A stretch of 64,000 bases of DNA, from positions 930,001 to 994,000 of the forward strand of contig NZ_CP133152.1 in NCBI RefSeq assembly GCF_036488675.1, given 5' to 3'. Origin of the DNA: Sinorhizobium chiapasense (GTDB taxonomy: Bacteria > Pseudomonadota > Alphaproteobacteria > Rhizobiales > Rhizobiaceae). A program made the position numbers and the translations under genes. Below the pieces are notes generated by a model that had not been told where the DNA came from, did not search any database, and was given only the letters and a program-made list of their open reading frames with translations. Positions 55,055-63,143 of the stretch are shown piece by piece. The stretch's first letter is position 1, and each line of letters begins with the position of its first letter.

Positions 55055-55834
55055 ATGAACGACATGCCAATGGTACGCTTCGAGAACGTTTCAAAACGAT
55101 ACGGCGCACTCACCGTTCTCGACAATCTCAACCTCGATATCGGCCGTGGGGAAAAGGTGTCGATCATCGGTCCCTCGGGCTCCGGAAAGACCACCGTGCT
55201 GCGCATGCTCATGACGCTGGAAGCCATCAATGACGGTGTCCTCTGGGTCGACGGAGAGCCCATGACGCATATGATGCAAAACGGCAAGCTTGTGCCCGCG
55301 ACCACCAAGCACATGCGCCGGATCCGCGCGAAAATCGGCATGGTATTCCAGTCCTTCAACCTGTTCCCCCACATGACGGCGATAGGAAACTGCATCGAAG
55401 CTCCGATAACCGTGCTCGGAATGAAGCGCTCGGAGGCCGAGGAACGCGCGGCAGAGCTGTTGGACATGGTCGGCCTGTCCGCCAAGAAGGATCACTACCC
55501 GTCGCAGCTGTCGGGCGGTCAGCAGCAGCGCGTGGCGATCGCGCGGGCACTTGCAATGCGGCCGAAGATCATGCTGTTCGACGAAGTGACGTCGGCGCTC
55601 GACCCGGAACTTGTGGGCGAAGTGCTGCAGGTTATAAGGAAGATCGGCCGCGAGCACGACTTGACCATGCTCATGGTTACCCACCAGATGGGTTTCGCCA
55701 AGGAGTTTTCGGACCGGGTGTGCTTCTTCTATCAAGGTAAGATTTGCGAACAGGGCGCTCCTGCGGAAATCTTTGGAAACCCCAAGAACGAAAGGACAAG
55801 ACAGTTTCTCAACGCTGTCTTGGAAGCAGGATAG
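55055..55834 (+). CDS. ehuA: Ectoine/hydroxyectoine ABC transporter ATPase
   Basis: 259 residues. Walker A GPSGSGKTT near residue 38, Q-loop VFQSFNLFPHMTAIGNC, signature [15 protein letters not shown], Walker B IMLFDEVTSALDPE and H-loop VTHQMGFA. The THMMQNGKLVPATTKHMRRIR insert before the Q-loop fits EhuA. Energises uptake through EhuC/EhuD. Confidence 0.88.
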   Translation: MNDMPMVRFENVSKRYGALTVLDNLNLDIGRGEKVSIIGPSGSGKTTVLRMLMTLEAINDGVLWVDGEPMTHMMQNGKLVPATTKHMRRIRAKIGMVFQSFNLFPHMTAIGNCIEAPITVLGMKRSEAEERAAELLDMVGLSAKKDHYPSQLSGGQQQRVAIARALAMRPKIMLFDEVTSALDPELVGEVLQVIRKIGREHDLTMLMVTHQMGFAKEFSDRVCFFYQGKICEQGAPAEIFGNPKNERTRQFLNAVLEAG

Positions 55835-55836
55835 CC

Positions 55837-56568
55837 TTGCACCCTGAATTGCCCGGCAACGTCGAAACCAGCGCCGCCTTCCAGCCGGTATCGGCCAGAG
55901 AGAGGTTCGACCGGATATATCATACTCTCAGGAACCGTATCTGCATGCTCGAGTACGCGCCGAGCAGCCGCCTGTCCGAGGAAGAGTTGGCAAAGGAATT
56001 TTCTACCAGTCGCACGCCAGTAAGGCGTGTGCTGGCAAGGCTGGAGTCCGAAGGGCTGGTGGAATCGGTGCATGGTGTCGGAACGATCGTGACCGACCCC
56101 GATATCGGCGAATTGGTGCAGATCTATCATTTGCGGATGGAGCTTGCGCTTCTCGTCGGCAAGCTCTCGCCGATCCCGCGCAGCGCCGAGGATCTGGAAC
56201 GGATCAGGGCGCTGATAGCCCGCTGCGACGAGGAGATGAAAAATCCCACGCAAAAGGCCTTCCTGCACCTGAATATGGCGTTCTTTACCGAAATCAGGGC
56301 GTTCACAGGAAACCTGCCGCTGCGGGAGATCAGCGAGCGGCTGTACTATCAGGTCGTTCGCGTCGTGCTGAAGATGATGCCGAAGCTGGGATTGGCGGAA
56401 GAGTACTCGGCCTTTCGCAACGAGATGCAGGCCGTCCTGTCTGCTGCGGAAATCGGCGACTGGGAGGCGATCGGATACATTCGGCGGGCCCACATTTCGA
56501 TGAGCTTCCACCGCATGATGGCCTACGCCGACAAGTCGGAACTGTCCGAAGAGCGTTCCAAGGCATGA
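55837..56568 (+). CDS. GntR-family (FCD) transcriptional regulator
   Basis: 243 residues: a winged helix (IYHTLRNRICMLEYAPSSRLSEEELAKEFSTSRTPVRRVLARLESEGLVESVHGVGTIV) and an all-helical FCD-like effector domain. It starts with TTG at 55837, two bases after the ehuA stop, with CAGGA upstream, so it is expressed with the transporter. It is the likely local regulator of the ehu and eut/sox operons, in the place held by EnuR (MocR type) in other ectoine loci. Confidence 0.85.
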   Translation: MHPELPGNVETSAAFQPVSARERFDRIYHTLRNRICMLEYAPSSRLSEEELAKEFSTSRTPVRRVLARLESEGLVESVHGVGTIVTDPDIGELVQIYHLRMELALLVGKLSPIPRSAEDLERIRALIARCDEEMKNPTQKAFLHLNMAFFTEIRAFTGNLPLREISERLYYQVVRVVLKMMPKLGLAEEYSAFRNEMQAVLSAAEIGDWEAIGYIRRAHISMSFHRMMAYADKSELSEERSKA

Positions 56569-57050
56569 TCAAGCTTGACGCCATTGATCTGCGCATCCTG
56601 GAGGCGATCCAGAAGGATGGAAGAATTACCAAGCTGGCGCTTGCCGAGAAGGCGGGGCTGTCGCCAACACCTTGCTGGCTCAGACTGAGGAAACTGGAAA
56701 AAGCCGGCATAGTGACGGGCTATCACGCACGACTCGCCATGCGCCGAGTCACGCCGGTCACGAGTGTTCTCACCGAGATCACGCTCGGCAACCACCGCCA
56801 GACCGATTTCGAACGCTTCGAACGCGTGATCGCCTCGATCCCCGAAATCGTCGCCTGCTGGTCGGTCGGCGGCGGCGTCGACTACATTCTGAAAATCATG
56901 ACACCCGACGTCGACGCCTACCAGCGGCTCATTGATGGCTTGCTGGATCGCGAATTGGGCATAGACCGCTATTTCACCTATATCGTCACCAAGACGGTCA
57001 AGGAAGAAACCCTGCTCCCGCTCACCAGCCTGCTGCCTCGGGCGCCGTAG
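56565..57050 (+). CDS. asnC: Lrp/AsnC-family regulator
   Basis: 161 residues: HTH (LDAIDLRILEAIQKDGRITKLALAEKAGLSPTPCWLRLRKLEKAGIVTGYHA) and the RAM ligand domain. It overlaps the GntR gene by four bases. An asnC-ssd-atf trio recurs in ectoine degradation loci, where AsnC responds to diaminobutyrate-type intermediates (DoeX/AsnC). Confidence 0.9.
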   Translation: MIKLDAIDLRILEAIQKDGRITKLALAEKAGLSPTPCWLRLRKLEKAGIVTGYHARLAMRRVTPVTSVLTEITLGNHRQTDFERFERVIASIPEIVACWSVGGGVDYILKIMTPDVDAYQRLIDGLLDRELGIDRYFTYIVTKTVKEETLLPLTSLLPRAP

Positions 57051-57168
57051 ACAATCCGGCTGTCCAGTCCGGCTTATTTGGTCCAACTCTCTGCTGCGTG
57101 CGGGCGGAATAGACAACTTCTCTCCCCCTTGCGGTCCAGACTAGCCGCAACAAGAGAGGAGATCGGAT

Positions 57169-58665
57169 ATGACTGCTGTTTTCGCACGCACGACCTTCCA
57201 TGACGCATTGAACCACCTGAATGATCGGCAACTCCTGCGGGAGCTCGCCTATGTCGGTGGGCGCTGGGTTGCCGGGCGTGATGGCAAGGCCTTCGAGGTG
57301 CAAGACCCCGCAACCGGCGCGACGCTTTCCTGGGTCGCCTCGCTCGACGCCACCCAAACTTCGGAAGCCGTCGATGCCGCTGCCGGGGCTTTCCTGGCAT
57401 GGCGTAGCACGCTGCCGCAAGCGCGCGCCGCAATTCTGCGCAAATGGTACGAGCTGATGCTTGCCGCCAAGGAGGATCTCGCGCTGCTGATGACGCTGGA
57501 GCAGGGCAAACCGCTTGCGGAATCCCGCGGCGAAATCGACTATGCCGCCTCCTTCATCGAATGGTATGCCGAGGAAGGCAAGCGGCTCAACGCCGAAAGC
57601 GTGACGAGCCATCTGCCGGGCGCGGAGATGATCGTGCGCCGCGAAGCACTCGGCGTAGTCGGCATCGTCACGCCCTGGAATTTCCCCTCGGCGATGATCA
57701 CCCGAAAGGCGGCCGCGGCACTTGCCGCCGGCTGCACCGTCGTTGCCCACCCCTCCTCCGAAACGCCGCTTTCCGCCCTGGCGCTCGCAGGGCTCGGCGA
57801 GCGCGCCGGCCTGCCGGCCGGCGTCTTCAACGTTGTCACCGGTGATGCCGCGACCATTGTCGGCCGCCTGTGCGAGGAACCACGCGTTCGCGCCATGAGC
57901 TTCACCGGCTCGACCGAGATCGGCAAGCTGATCGCCCGCCAGTGCGCTCCGACGATGAAGCGGCTGGTGATGGAACTGGGCGGCCATGCGCCGCTAATCG
58001 TGTTCGCCGATGCCGATGTGGAGAAGGCGGCGGACATCGCGATCGCCGCAAAATTCGCGACCTCGGGGCAGGACTGCCTGGCGGCGAACCGCATCTATGT
58101 CGAACGACCGATCATCAAAGCCTTCAACGAGGCTTTCGCTGCACGCGTTTCCCGTCTCAAAGTCGGCGCGGGGCTCGCACAGGAAACCGACATCGGACCG
58201 CTCATGCATGAGCGCGCCATCGCCAAGCTCGAGGAGCAGGTAACCGACGCGCTGAAGCGCGGCGCAAAACTCGCGATCGGCGGCAAGCGGCACGTCGCAG
58301 GGCCGCTGTTCTTCCAGCCGACCGTGCTCACCGATGTACCGGACGACGCGCTGATCATGCGCGAAGAGACATTCGGCCCCGTGGCCGCCGTCACCGTATT
58401 CGACAGAGAGGATGAGGTGATCACCCGAGCGAACGACACCGAATATGGCCTCGTGGCCTATGTCGTCACCGAAAACGGCGCTCGCCAACTGCGGCTCGCC
58501 CGGGCTCTCGAATACGGAATGGTAGCAATCAACCGGGTGAAGATCACCGGCGGGCCGATCCCTTTCGGCGGCTGGAAGCAGTCCGGCCTGGCACGCGAAG
58601 GCTCCCGTCATGGCATGGAGGCCTTCACCGAACTCAAATATCTCTGCATCGACACCGCCGCCTGA
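57169..58665 (+). CDS. ssd: NAD(P)-dependent (succinate) semialdehyde dehydrogenase
   Basis: 498 residues of the aldehyde dehydrogenase superfamily. The catalytic Glu is at about residue 269 (VMELGGHAP) and the catalytic Cys at 303 (SGQDCLAANR); FTGSTEIGKLIA binds the nucleotide. Related to GabD. In the ectoine pathway it would oxidise aspartate semialdehyde to aspartate. AGAGAGGAG lies before the ATG. Confidence 0.87.
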   Translation: MTAVFARTTFHDALNHLNDRQLLRELAYVGGRWVAGRDGKAFEVQDPATGATLSWVASLDATQTSEAVDAAAGAFLAWRSTLPQARAAILRKWYELMLAAKEDLALLMTLEQGKPLAESRGEIDYAASFIEWYAEEGKRLNAESVTSHLPGAEMIVRREALGVVGIVTPWNFPSAMITRKAAAALAAGCTVVAHPSSETPLSALALAGLGERAGLPAGVFNVVTGDAATIVGRLCEEPRVRAMSFTGSTEIGKLIARQCAPTMKRLVMELGGHAPLIVFADADVEKAADIAIAAKFATSGQDCLAANRIYVERPIIKAFNEAFAARVSRLKVGAGLAQETDIGPLMHERAIAKLEEQVTDALKRGAKLAIGGKRHVAGPLFFQPTVLTDVPDDALIMREETFGPVAAVTVFDREDEVITRANDTEYGLVAYVVTENGARQLRLARALEYGMVAINRVKITGGPIPFGGWKQSGLAREGSRHGMEAFTELKYLCIDTAA

Positions 58666-58689
58666 ACGGATTTGACGAAAGGAAAGACC

Positions 58690-60069
58690 ATGCTCAACAG
58701 AAACAACGAACTCACCGCCTGGGACCGCGACCATTTCTTCCATCCGTCCACGCATATGGGTATGCATGCGCGCGGCGAAACCCCGACGAGGGTCATCGGC
58801 GGCGGCGAAGGCGTTTACATCACCGACATTGCCGGCAAGCGCAGCCTCGATGCCTTCGCTGGTCTCTACTGTGTCAATGTCGGCTACGGCCGGCAGAAGA
58901 TTGCCGAGGCGATCGCCGAACAGGCGAAGAACCTCGCCTACTATCACGCCTATGTCGGCCACGGCACCGAGGCGTCGATCCGGCTCTCCAAGATGATCAT
59001 CGATCGTGCGCCGGAAAGCATGAGCCGCGTCTATTTCGGCCTCTCCGGTTCGGATGCCAACGAGACCAACATCAAACTGATCTGGTACTACAACAACATT
59101 CTCGGCAGGCCCGAGAAGAAGAAGATCATTTCTCGTTGGCGCGGCTATCACGGTTCAGGTGTGATGACGGGCTCGTTGACCGGCCTCCAGCTTTTCCATA
59201 ATGCCTTCGACTTGCCGCGCGCACCGATCCTGCACACCGAGGCGCCCTACTATTTCCGCCGGCCGGACCGCTCGATGAACGAAGAGCAGTTCTCGCAATA
59301 TTGCGCCGACAAGCTGGAGGAGATGATTCTCGCCGAAGGGCCGGATACGGTCGCGGCCTTCATCGGTGAGCCGATCCTTGGTACAGGCGGCATCGTGCCG
59401 CCGCCGAAGGGCTATTGGCAGAAGATCCAGGCGGCGCTCGAGAAATACGACATCTTGCTCGTCGCAGACGAGGTCGTGACGGGCTTCGGCCGCCTTGGCA
59501 CAATGTTCGGCTCCGACCACTACGGCATCAAGCCCGATCTCGTCACCATCGCCAAGGGCCTGACGTCGGCCTATGCGCCGCTTTCCGGCAGCATCGTTTC
59601 GGAAAAGATGTGGCAGGTGCTGGTGCAGGGGTCGGACGAACTCGGCCCGATCGGCCACGGCTGGACCTATTCCGCCCACCCGATCTGCGCTGCGGCCGGC
59701 ATCGCCAATCTCGAACTAATCGACGAACTCGGCATTGTCGAGAACGCCGGCTCGACCGGAGCCTATTTCCGATCCGAGCTTGCAAGGGCGCTCTCCGAGC
59801 ACCGGCACGTCGGCGAAGTGCGCGGGGACGGCCTGATGGCGGCGATCGAGTTCGTTGAGGATAAAGACGACCGGAAGTTCTTCGATCCGGCGCAGAAGGT
59901 CGGACCAAGAGTGGCGACAGCGCTGGCGGAGCGCGGTGTCCTCGGCCGGGCGATGCCGCAGGGTGACATCCTGGGGTTTGCCCCGCCGCTCTGCCTGACG
60001 CGCGATGAGGCCGACATCGTCGTGAAGGCCGCAGTCGGCGCCATCACTGAAGTTCTCGGCAACAAATAG
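58690..60069 (+). CDS. atf: Class III aminotransferase, diaminobutyrate transaminase
   Basis: 459 residues of PLP fold type I omega-aminotransferases. VGHGTEASIRLSKMI, VFGLSGSDANET-like YFGLSGSDANETN, LLVADEVVTGFGRLG and the PLP Lys at about 289 (VTIAKGLTSAYAPL) are seen. With ssd it would turn diaminobutyrate into aspartate semialdehyde and aspartate (DoeD/Atf role). The ATG at 58690 follows AAAGGAAAG. Confidence 0.88.
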   Translation: MLNRNNELTAWDRDHFFHPSTHMGMHARGETPTRVIGGGEGVYITDIAGKRSLDAFAGLYCVNVGYGRQKIAEAIAEQAKNLAYYHAYVGHGTEASIRLSKMIIDRAPESMSRVYFGLSGSDANETNIKLIWYYNNILGRPEKKKIISRWRGYHGSGVMTGSLTGLQLFHNAFDLPRAPILHTEAPYYFRRPDRSMNEEQFSQYCADKLEEMILAEGPDTVAAFIGEPILGTGGIVPPPKGYWQKIQAALEKYDILLVADEVVTGFGRLGTMFGSDHYGIKPDLVTIAKGLTSAYAPLSGSIVSEKMWQVLVQGSDELGPIGHGWTYSAHPICAAAGIANLELIDELGIVENAGSTGAYFRSELARALSEHRHVGEVRGDGLMAAIEFVEDKDDRKFFDPAQKVGPRVATALAERGVLGRAMPQGDILGFAPPLCLTRDEADIVVKAAVGAITEVLGNK

Positions 60070-60097
60070 CGACCTGAGTTCCGGTCGCTCAAATCTG

Positions 60098-60126
60098 GCG
60101 GAGCGCCGTTTTCTGCGGCGCTCCGC
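60098..60126 (+). terminator. Strong hairpin after the ehu-ssd-atf operon
   Basis: An 11-bp stem, GCGGAGCGCCG paired with CGGCGCTCCGC, around a TTTTCTG loop, 28 bases after the atf stop. There is no long T run directly behind it. Confidence 0.7.
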
Positions 60127-60169
60127 AAACGGGCCTCCCCTTTTGAGGCCGCTGGTTCGCCATCACCCG

Positions 60170-60553
60170 TCAGCGACCGGCGGGCTGAAACAGTTCGACA
60201 AAATTGCCGGACGGGTCGATCAACAGGATCTGTGATCCGCCGGGTCCGGTCACGATGTCGTTGCGGAACTTGGCGCCGGCTGCTCGCAATCGCGCGACCT
60301 CTGCAGCCAGATCATCGACAATGAGATGGATCCGATTCCAGCCGCCGGGCGCAGGACGCTCGCCGTCAGGCATCGGTCGTCCCGCAGAGCTCAAGGGGCC
60401 ACTGAGCAACAGCCTCAGCGCTCCCCGCTTGACGTCCGCGAAGGCCGGAGCGTGGTTGGAGAGAAGTGAAAAGCCGAGATGCTTCGTGTACCACTCGATG
60501 GCAGCCTCGACGTCATCAACCATGTAACGCATGTTGACCGTTACTTCGGACAT
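60170..60553 (-). CDS. VOC (glyoxalase/dioxygenase superfamily) protein
   Basis: 127 residues: two beta-alpha-beta-beta-beta units (VNMRYMVDDVEAAIEWYTKHLGFSLL and WNRIHLIVDDLAAEVARLRAAGAKFRN ... GGSQILLIDPSGNFVELFQP). Metal ligands may be His and Glu in these strands. Function unknown. It stands alone on the minus strand between two operons. Confidence 0.82.
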   Translation of the reverse strand: MSEVTVNMRYMVDDVEAAIEWYTKHLGFSLLSNHAPAFADVKRGALRLLLSGPLSSAGRPMPDGERPAPGGWNRIHLIVDDLAAEVARLRAAGAKFRNDIVTGPGGSQILLIDPSGNFVELFQPAGR

Positions 60554-60676
60554 TCCTGCCTCCTGATGTGAGTTCCACGAGCTCGAATGACGTGCGTATT
60601 CTACGACAACGATCGCGGAAGGAGAAACCTTCCACCGCGCGACCGAAACCGGAGGTGAGAAGGTGCCGCCGGCCGA

Positions 60677-61807
60677 TCAGGCTGCTGGATCGAAAAGCGC
60701 CATGTCGATATCGGTCATCTCGACGCAACGCTCGAAGGCTGTACCGTTTTCGTCGAACAAGTGGCAGTCAGCGGCACGGATGCCGGTTCTGACCTCTTCG
60801 TCCGCCCGGATCGCAACAGTGCCCGGCAGCATGGCGCAATAATTCTCCCCCTCGCCTCCGAGCGCGGCATAGGCAACCGTGTGCGCGCCGAGACGCTCGA
60901 TGACCGAGGGTGTGACCGTCAACGTCAGGTCTCCGGAACCGAGCTGGATGTGCTCGGGGCGCACGCCGAGGGTCAAGGTCGCACCGGCCATGCCGCTGCG
61001 CGGCTTGACCGGAACGATCACCGTCTGACCCTTGTATTCGACCTCAACGCCGGCGTCGCTGACGCTCCTGCAGGTAGCCGGCAAGAAGTTCATCTTCGGG
61101 TTGCCGATGAAGCCGGCCACGAAGGTGTTGGCCGGCTTATGATAGAGTTCAAGCGGCGCGCCCGTCTGGGCGATCTCTCCGGCGTTGAGCACGACGATGC
61201 GGTCCGCCATCGTCATCGCTTCGACTTGGTCGTGCGTGACGTAGATCATCGTTGCCTTTAGTTGCCGGTGCAGTTTCGCCAGTTCGATGCGCATGTCGGC
61301 ACGCAAAGCCGCATCAAGGTTGGACAGCGGCTCGTCGAAGAGGAAGATCTTCGGCTCGCGGACGATCGCGCGGCCGATCGCGACGCGCTGGCGCTGTCCG
61401 CCCGAGAGCATGCCGGGCTTCTGCTGCAGCCGCTGATCGAGATGGAGAATGCGCGCCGCGTGCTCGACCTTGGCCTTGAGCTTTTCCTCGGGCATCTTTT
61501 CCACGCGCAGCGGAAAGGCGATGTTCTCGAACACGCTCATGTGCGGATAGAGCGCATAGGACTGGAAGACCATGGCGATGCCGCGCTTGACCGGAGGCAG
61601 GTCGTTGACACGCTTGCCGTTGATGAGGATGTCGCCGGCCGTCGTTTCGTCGAGCCCCGCAATCATTCTGAGCAACGTGGACTTGCCGCAGCCGGATGGA
61701 CCGACAAAGACTACGAATTCGCCGTTCTTGACCTCGAGCTGCACGCTCTTCAGCACTTCGAAGGTACCGTAGAATTTCTGAACCTTGTTGAGATTGAGCT
61801 GTCCCAA
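60677..61807 (-). CDS. Sugar ABC transporter ATPase (UgpC/MalK type)
   Basis: 376 residues. ABC domain with Walker A GPSGCGKST, signature LSGGQRQRVAIGRAI and Walker B IFLFDEPLSNLDA; the C-terminal third is the MalK/TOBE regulatory part (GVRPEHIQL). The TTG at 61807 (reading MGQLNLNKVQKFYG) has GGAGACAG in front; a GTG at 61825 is the alternative. Serves the binding protein and permease upstream. Confidence 0.87.
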   Translation of the reverse strand: MGQLNLNKVQKFYGTFEVLKSVQLEVKNGEFVVFVGPSGCGKSTLLRMIAGLDETTAGDILINGKRVNDLPPVKRGIAMVFQSYALYPHMSVFENIAFPLRVEKMPEEKLKAKVEHAARILHLDQRLQQKPGMLSGGQRQRVAIGRAIVREPKIFLFDEPLSNLDAALRADMRIELAKLHRQLKATMIYVTHDQVEAMTMADRIVVLNAGEIAQTGAPLELYHKPANTFVAGFIGNPKMNFLPATCRSVSDAGVEVEYKGQTVIVPVKPRSGMAGATLTLGVRPEHIQLGSGDLTLTVTPSVIERLGAHTVAYAALGGEGENYCAMLPGTVAIRADEEVRTGIRAADCHLFDENGTAFERCVEMTDIDMALFDPAA

Positions 61808-61857
61808 GAATCTGTCTCCGGCCACCGGCGAGAAGCGGTTCTCTCTAAGTAAAGAAA

Positions 61858-61885
61858 GGACCGCGAACCGTGCGGTTCGCGGTCC
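61858..61885 (-). terminator. Intercistronic hairpin between binding protein and ATPase genes
   Basis: A 13-bp perfect inverted repeat (GGACCGCGAACCG and its complement) just after the binding-protein stop. On the minus strand TTTCTTTACTT follows. It may end part of the transcript or protect the 3' end, giving more binding protein than ATPase. Confidence 0.65.
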
Positions 61886-61893
61886 CGACGAGC

Positions 61894-63108
61894 TTACTTA
61901 TACTGTTCAAGGTCGCCTGCCGCCTTCTTCAAGGCGTCAGCGGGCTCGGCCTTGCCGGTGACGACCGACTGGACCATTTCGATCATCGTGTTCTGCAAGC
62001 CCTTATAGTCGGTGAAGAGCGGCTCCGGCCCGCCGAAAGAAATGCCGTCGATGAACGGCTTCCAATAGGGGTTGGCGGCAACCATGTCGTCCACCGCCTT
62101 GCCCGGACGCAACGGCGTCAGGCCTTCCTGTGCTTCGTAGATCGGCTGGTTTTCAGCATTGGTCAGGAATTTGGCGAATTCGATCGCTTTTTCCTCGACA
62201 CCGGTCCCGCTGAAAACGGCAAGGCTGTCGGTGATCAGAAGCGTGCCCTGCCCCTTGGCGCTGGGTCCGAGCGGCAGCGGTGCTACTCCCCAGTTGATCT
62301 TCGTTTCCTTGAGACGGTTCACCGCGCCGACCGAGGCATGGATCATACCGAGCTTGCCATCGAGGAAGATCGCCCTGACCTCGTTCTGCTCATAGGACGT
62401 CGGTCCTTCCTCGGCGTAGGGAACAATATCCTTCAGCGCCGTCAGCGCCTCCAGGTTCTCCTTGCTGTCGAGGGTGATGTTGCCGTCAGCATCGATTACC
62501 GAGCCGTTGTTGGTGTAAACCCAATGCAGGAACTGGTGCATGGTGTTGTCGAAGGTCTTGGCGACCACGCCGAAGCCGGCGGTGCCCGTCTTCTCCTTGA
62601 TGGTCTTGGCGTATTCGAGTTCCTCGGCCCAGGTCTGCGGCGGCTTTTCCGGATCGAGGCCGGCCTGCTTGAAGAGGTCCTTGTTCCAGTAGAGCGACTT
62701 CGTGGAGAAGGCGACGGGAATGCCCCATTGCTTGCCGGCGGTCGTCACCGTGTCCATGATGTAGGGATAGTAGGAGGCCTTTTCTTCTTCCGAGAACGTG
62801 ATCGGCACGATCAGTTCGTTGTCGGCGAATTCCTTGAGCGTTCGCGAGCCCACATAGGCAAGCGCAACCGGCGTTCCGGAAGCCGCGAGCGTCGTCACCT
62901 TGTCCTGGCACTGACCCCAGCCGACCACTTCGGCCGCGATCTTGTAACCCGGGTTCGCCTCCTCCCATTTCTTGATGAAGTCGGCATGGGCCGGCTGCAT
63001 CTTGTCGCCGCAGGCGATGAAGCTGATCTCGGTGTCTGCGAGCGCCGGCAGCGCCGTACTGGCGAGAAGCGCGAAAGTTCCGGCAATCAATGAGGCATGC
63101 TTTGTCAT
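61894..63108 (-). CDS. Extracellular sugar-binding protein (CUT1 family)
   Basis: 404 residues. Signal peptide SLIAGTFALLASTALPALA precedes DTEISFIACGDKMQPAHADFIKKWEEANPGYK. Family 1 binding-protein features include VALAYVGSRTLKEFADNELIVPI and WGVAPLPLGPSAKGQGTLLITDSLAVF. The sugar cannot be told from sequence. Confidence 0.88.
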   Translation of the reverse strand: MTKHASLIAGTFALLASTALPALADTEISFIACGDKMQPAHADFIKKWEEANPGYKIAAEVVGWGQCQDKVTTLAASGTPVALAYVGSRTLKEFADNELIVPITFSEEEKASYYPYIMDTVTTAGKQWGIPVAFSTKSLYWNKDLFKQAGLDPEKPPQTWAEELEYAKTIKEKTGTAGFGVVAKTFDNTMHQFLHWVYTNNGSVIDADGNITLDSKENLEALTALKDIVPYAEEGPTSYEQNEVRAIFLDGKLGMIHASVGAVNRLKETKINWGVAPLPLGPSAKGQGTLLITDSLAVFSGTGVEEKAIEFAKFLTNAENQPIYEAQEGLTPLRPGKAVDDMVAANPYWKPFIDGISFGGPEPLFTDYKGLQNTMIEMVQSVVTGKAEPADALKKAAGDLEQYK

Positions 63109-63143
63109 GGTAGTTCCCCTCGCTTATGAGCTCGTTGTTGCGG

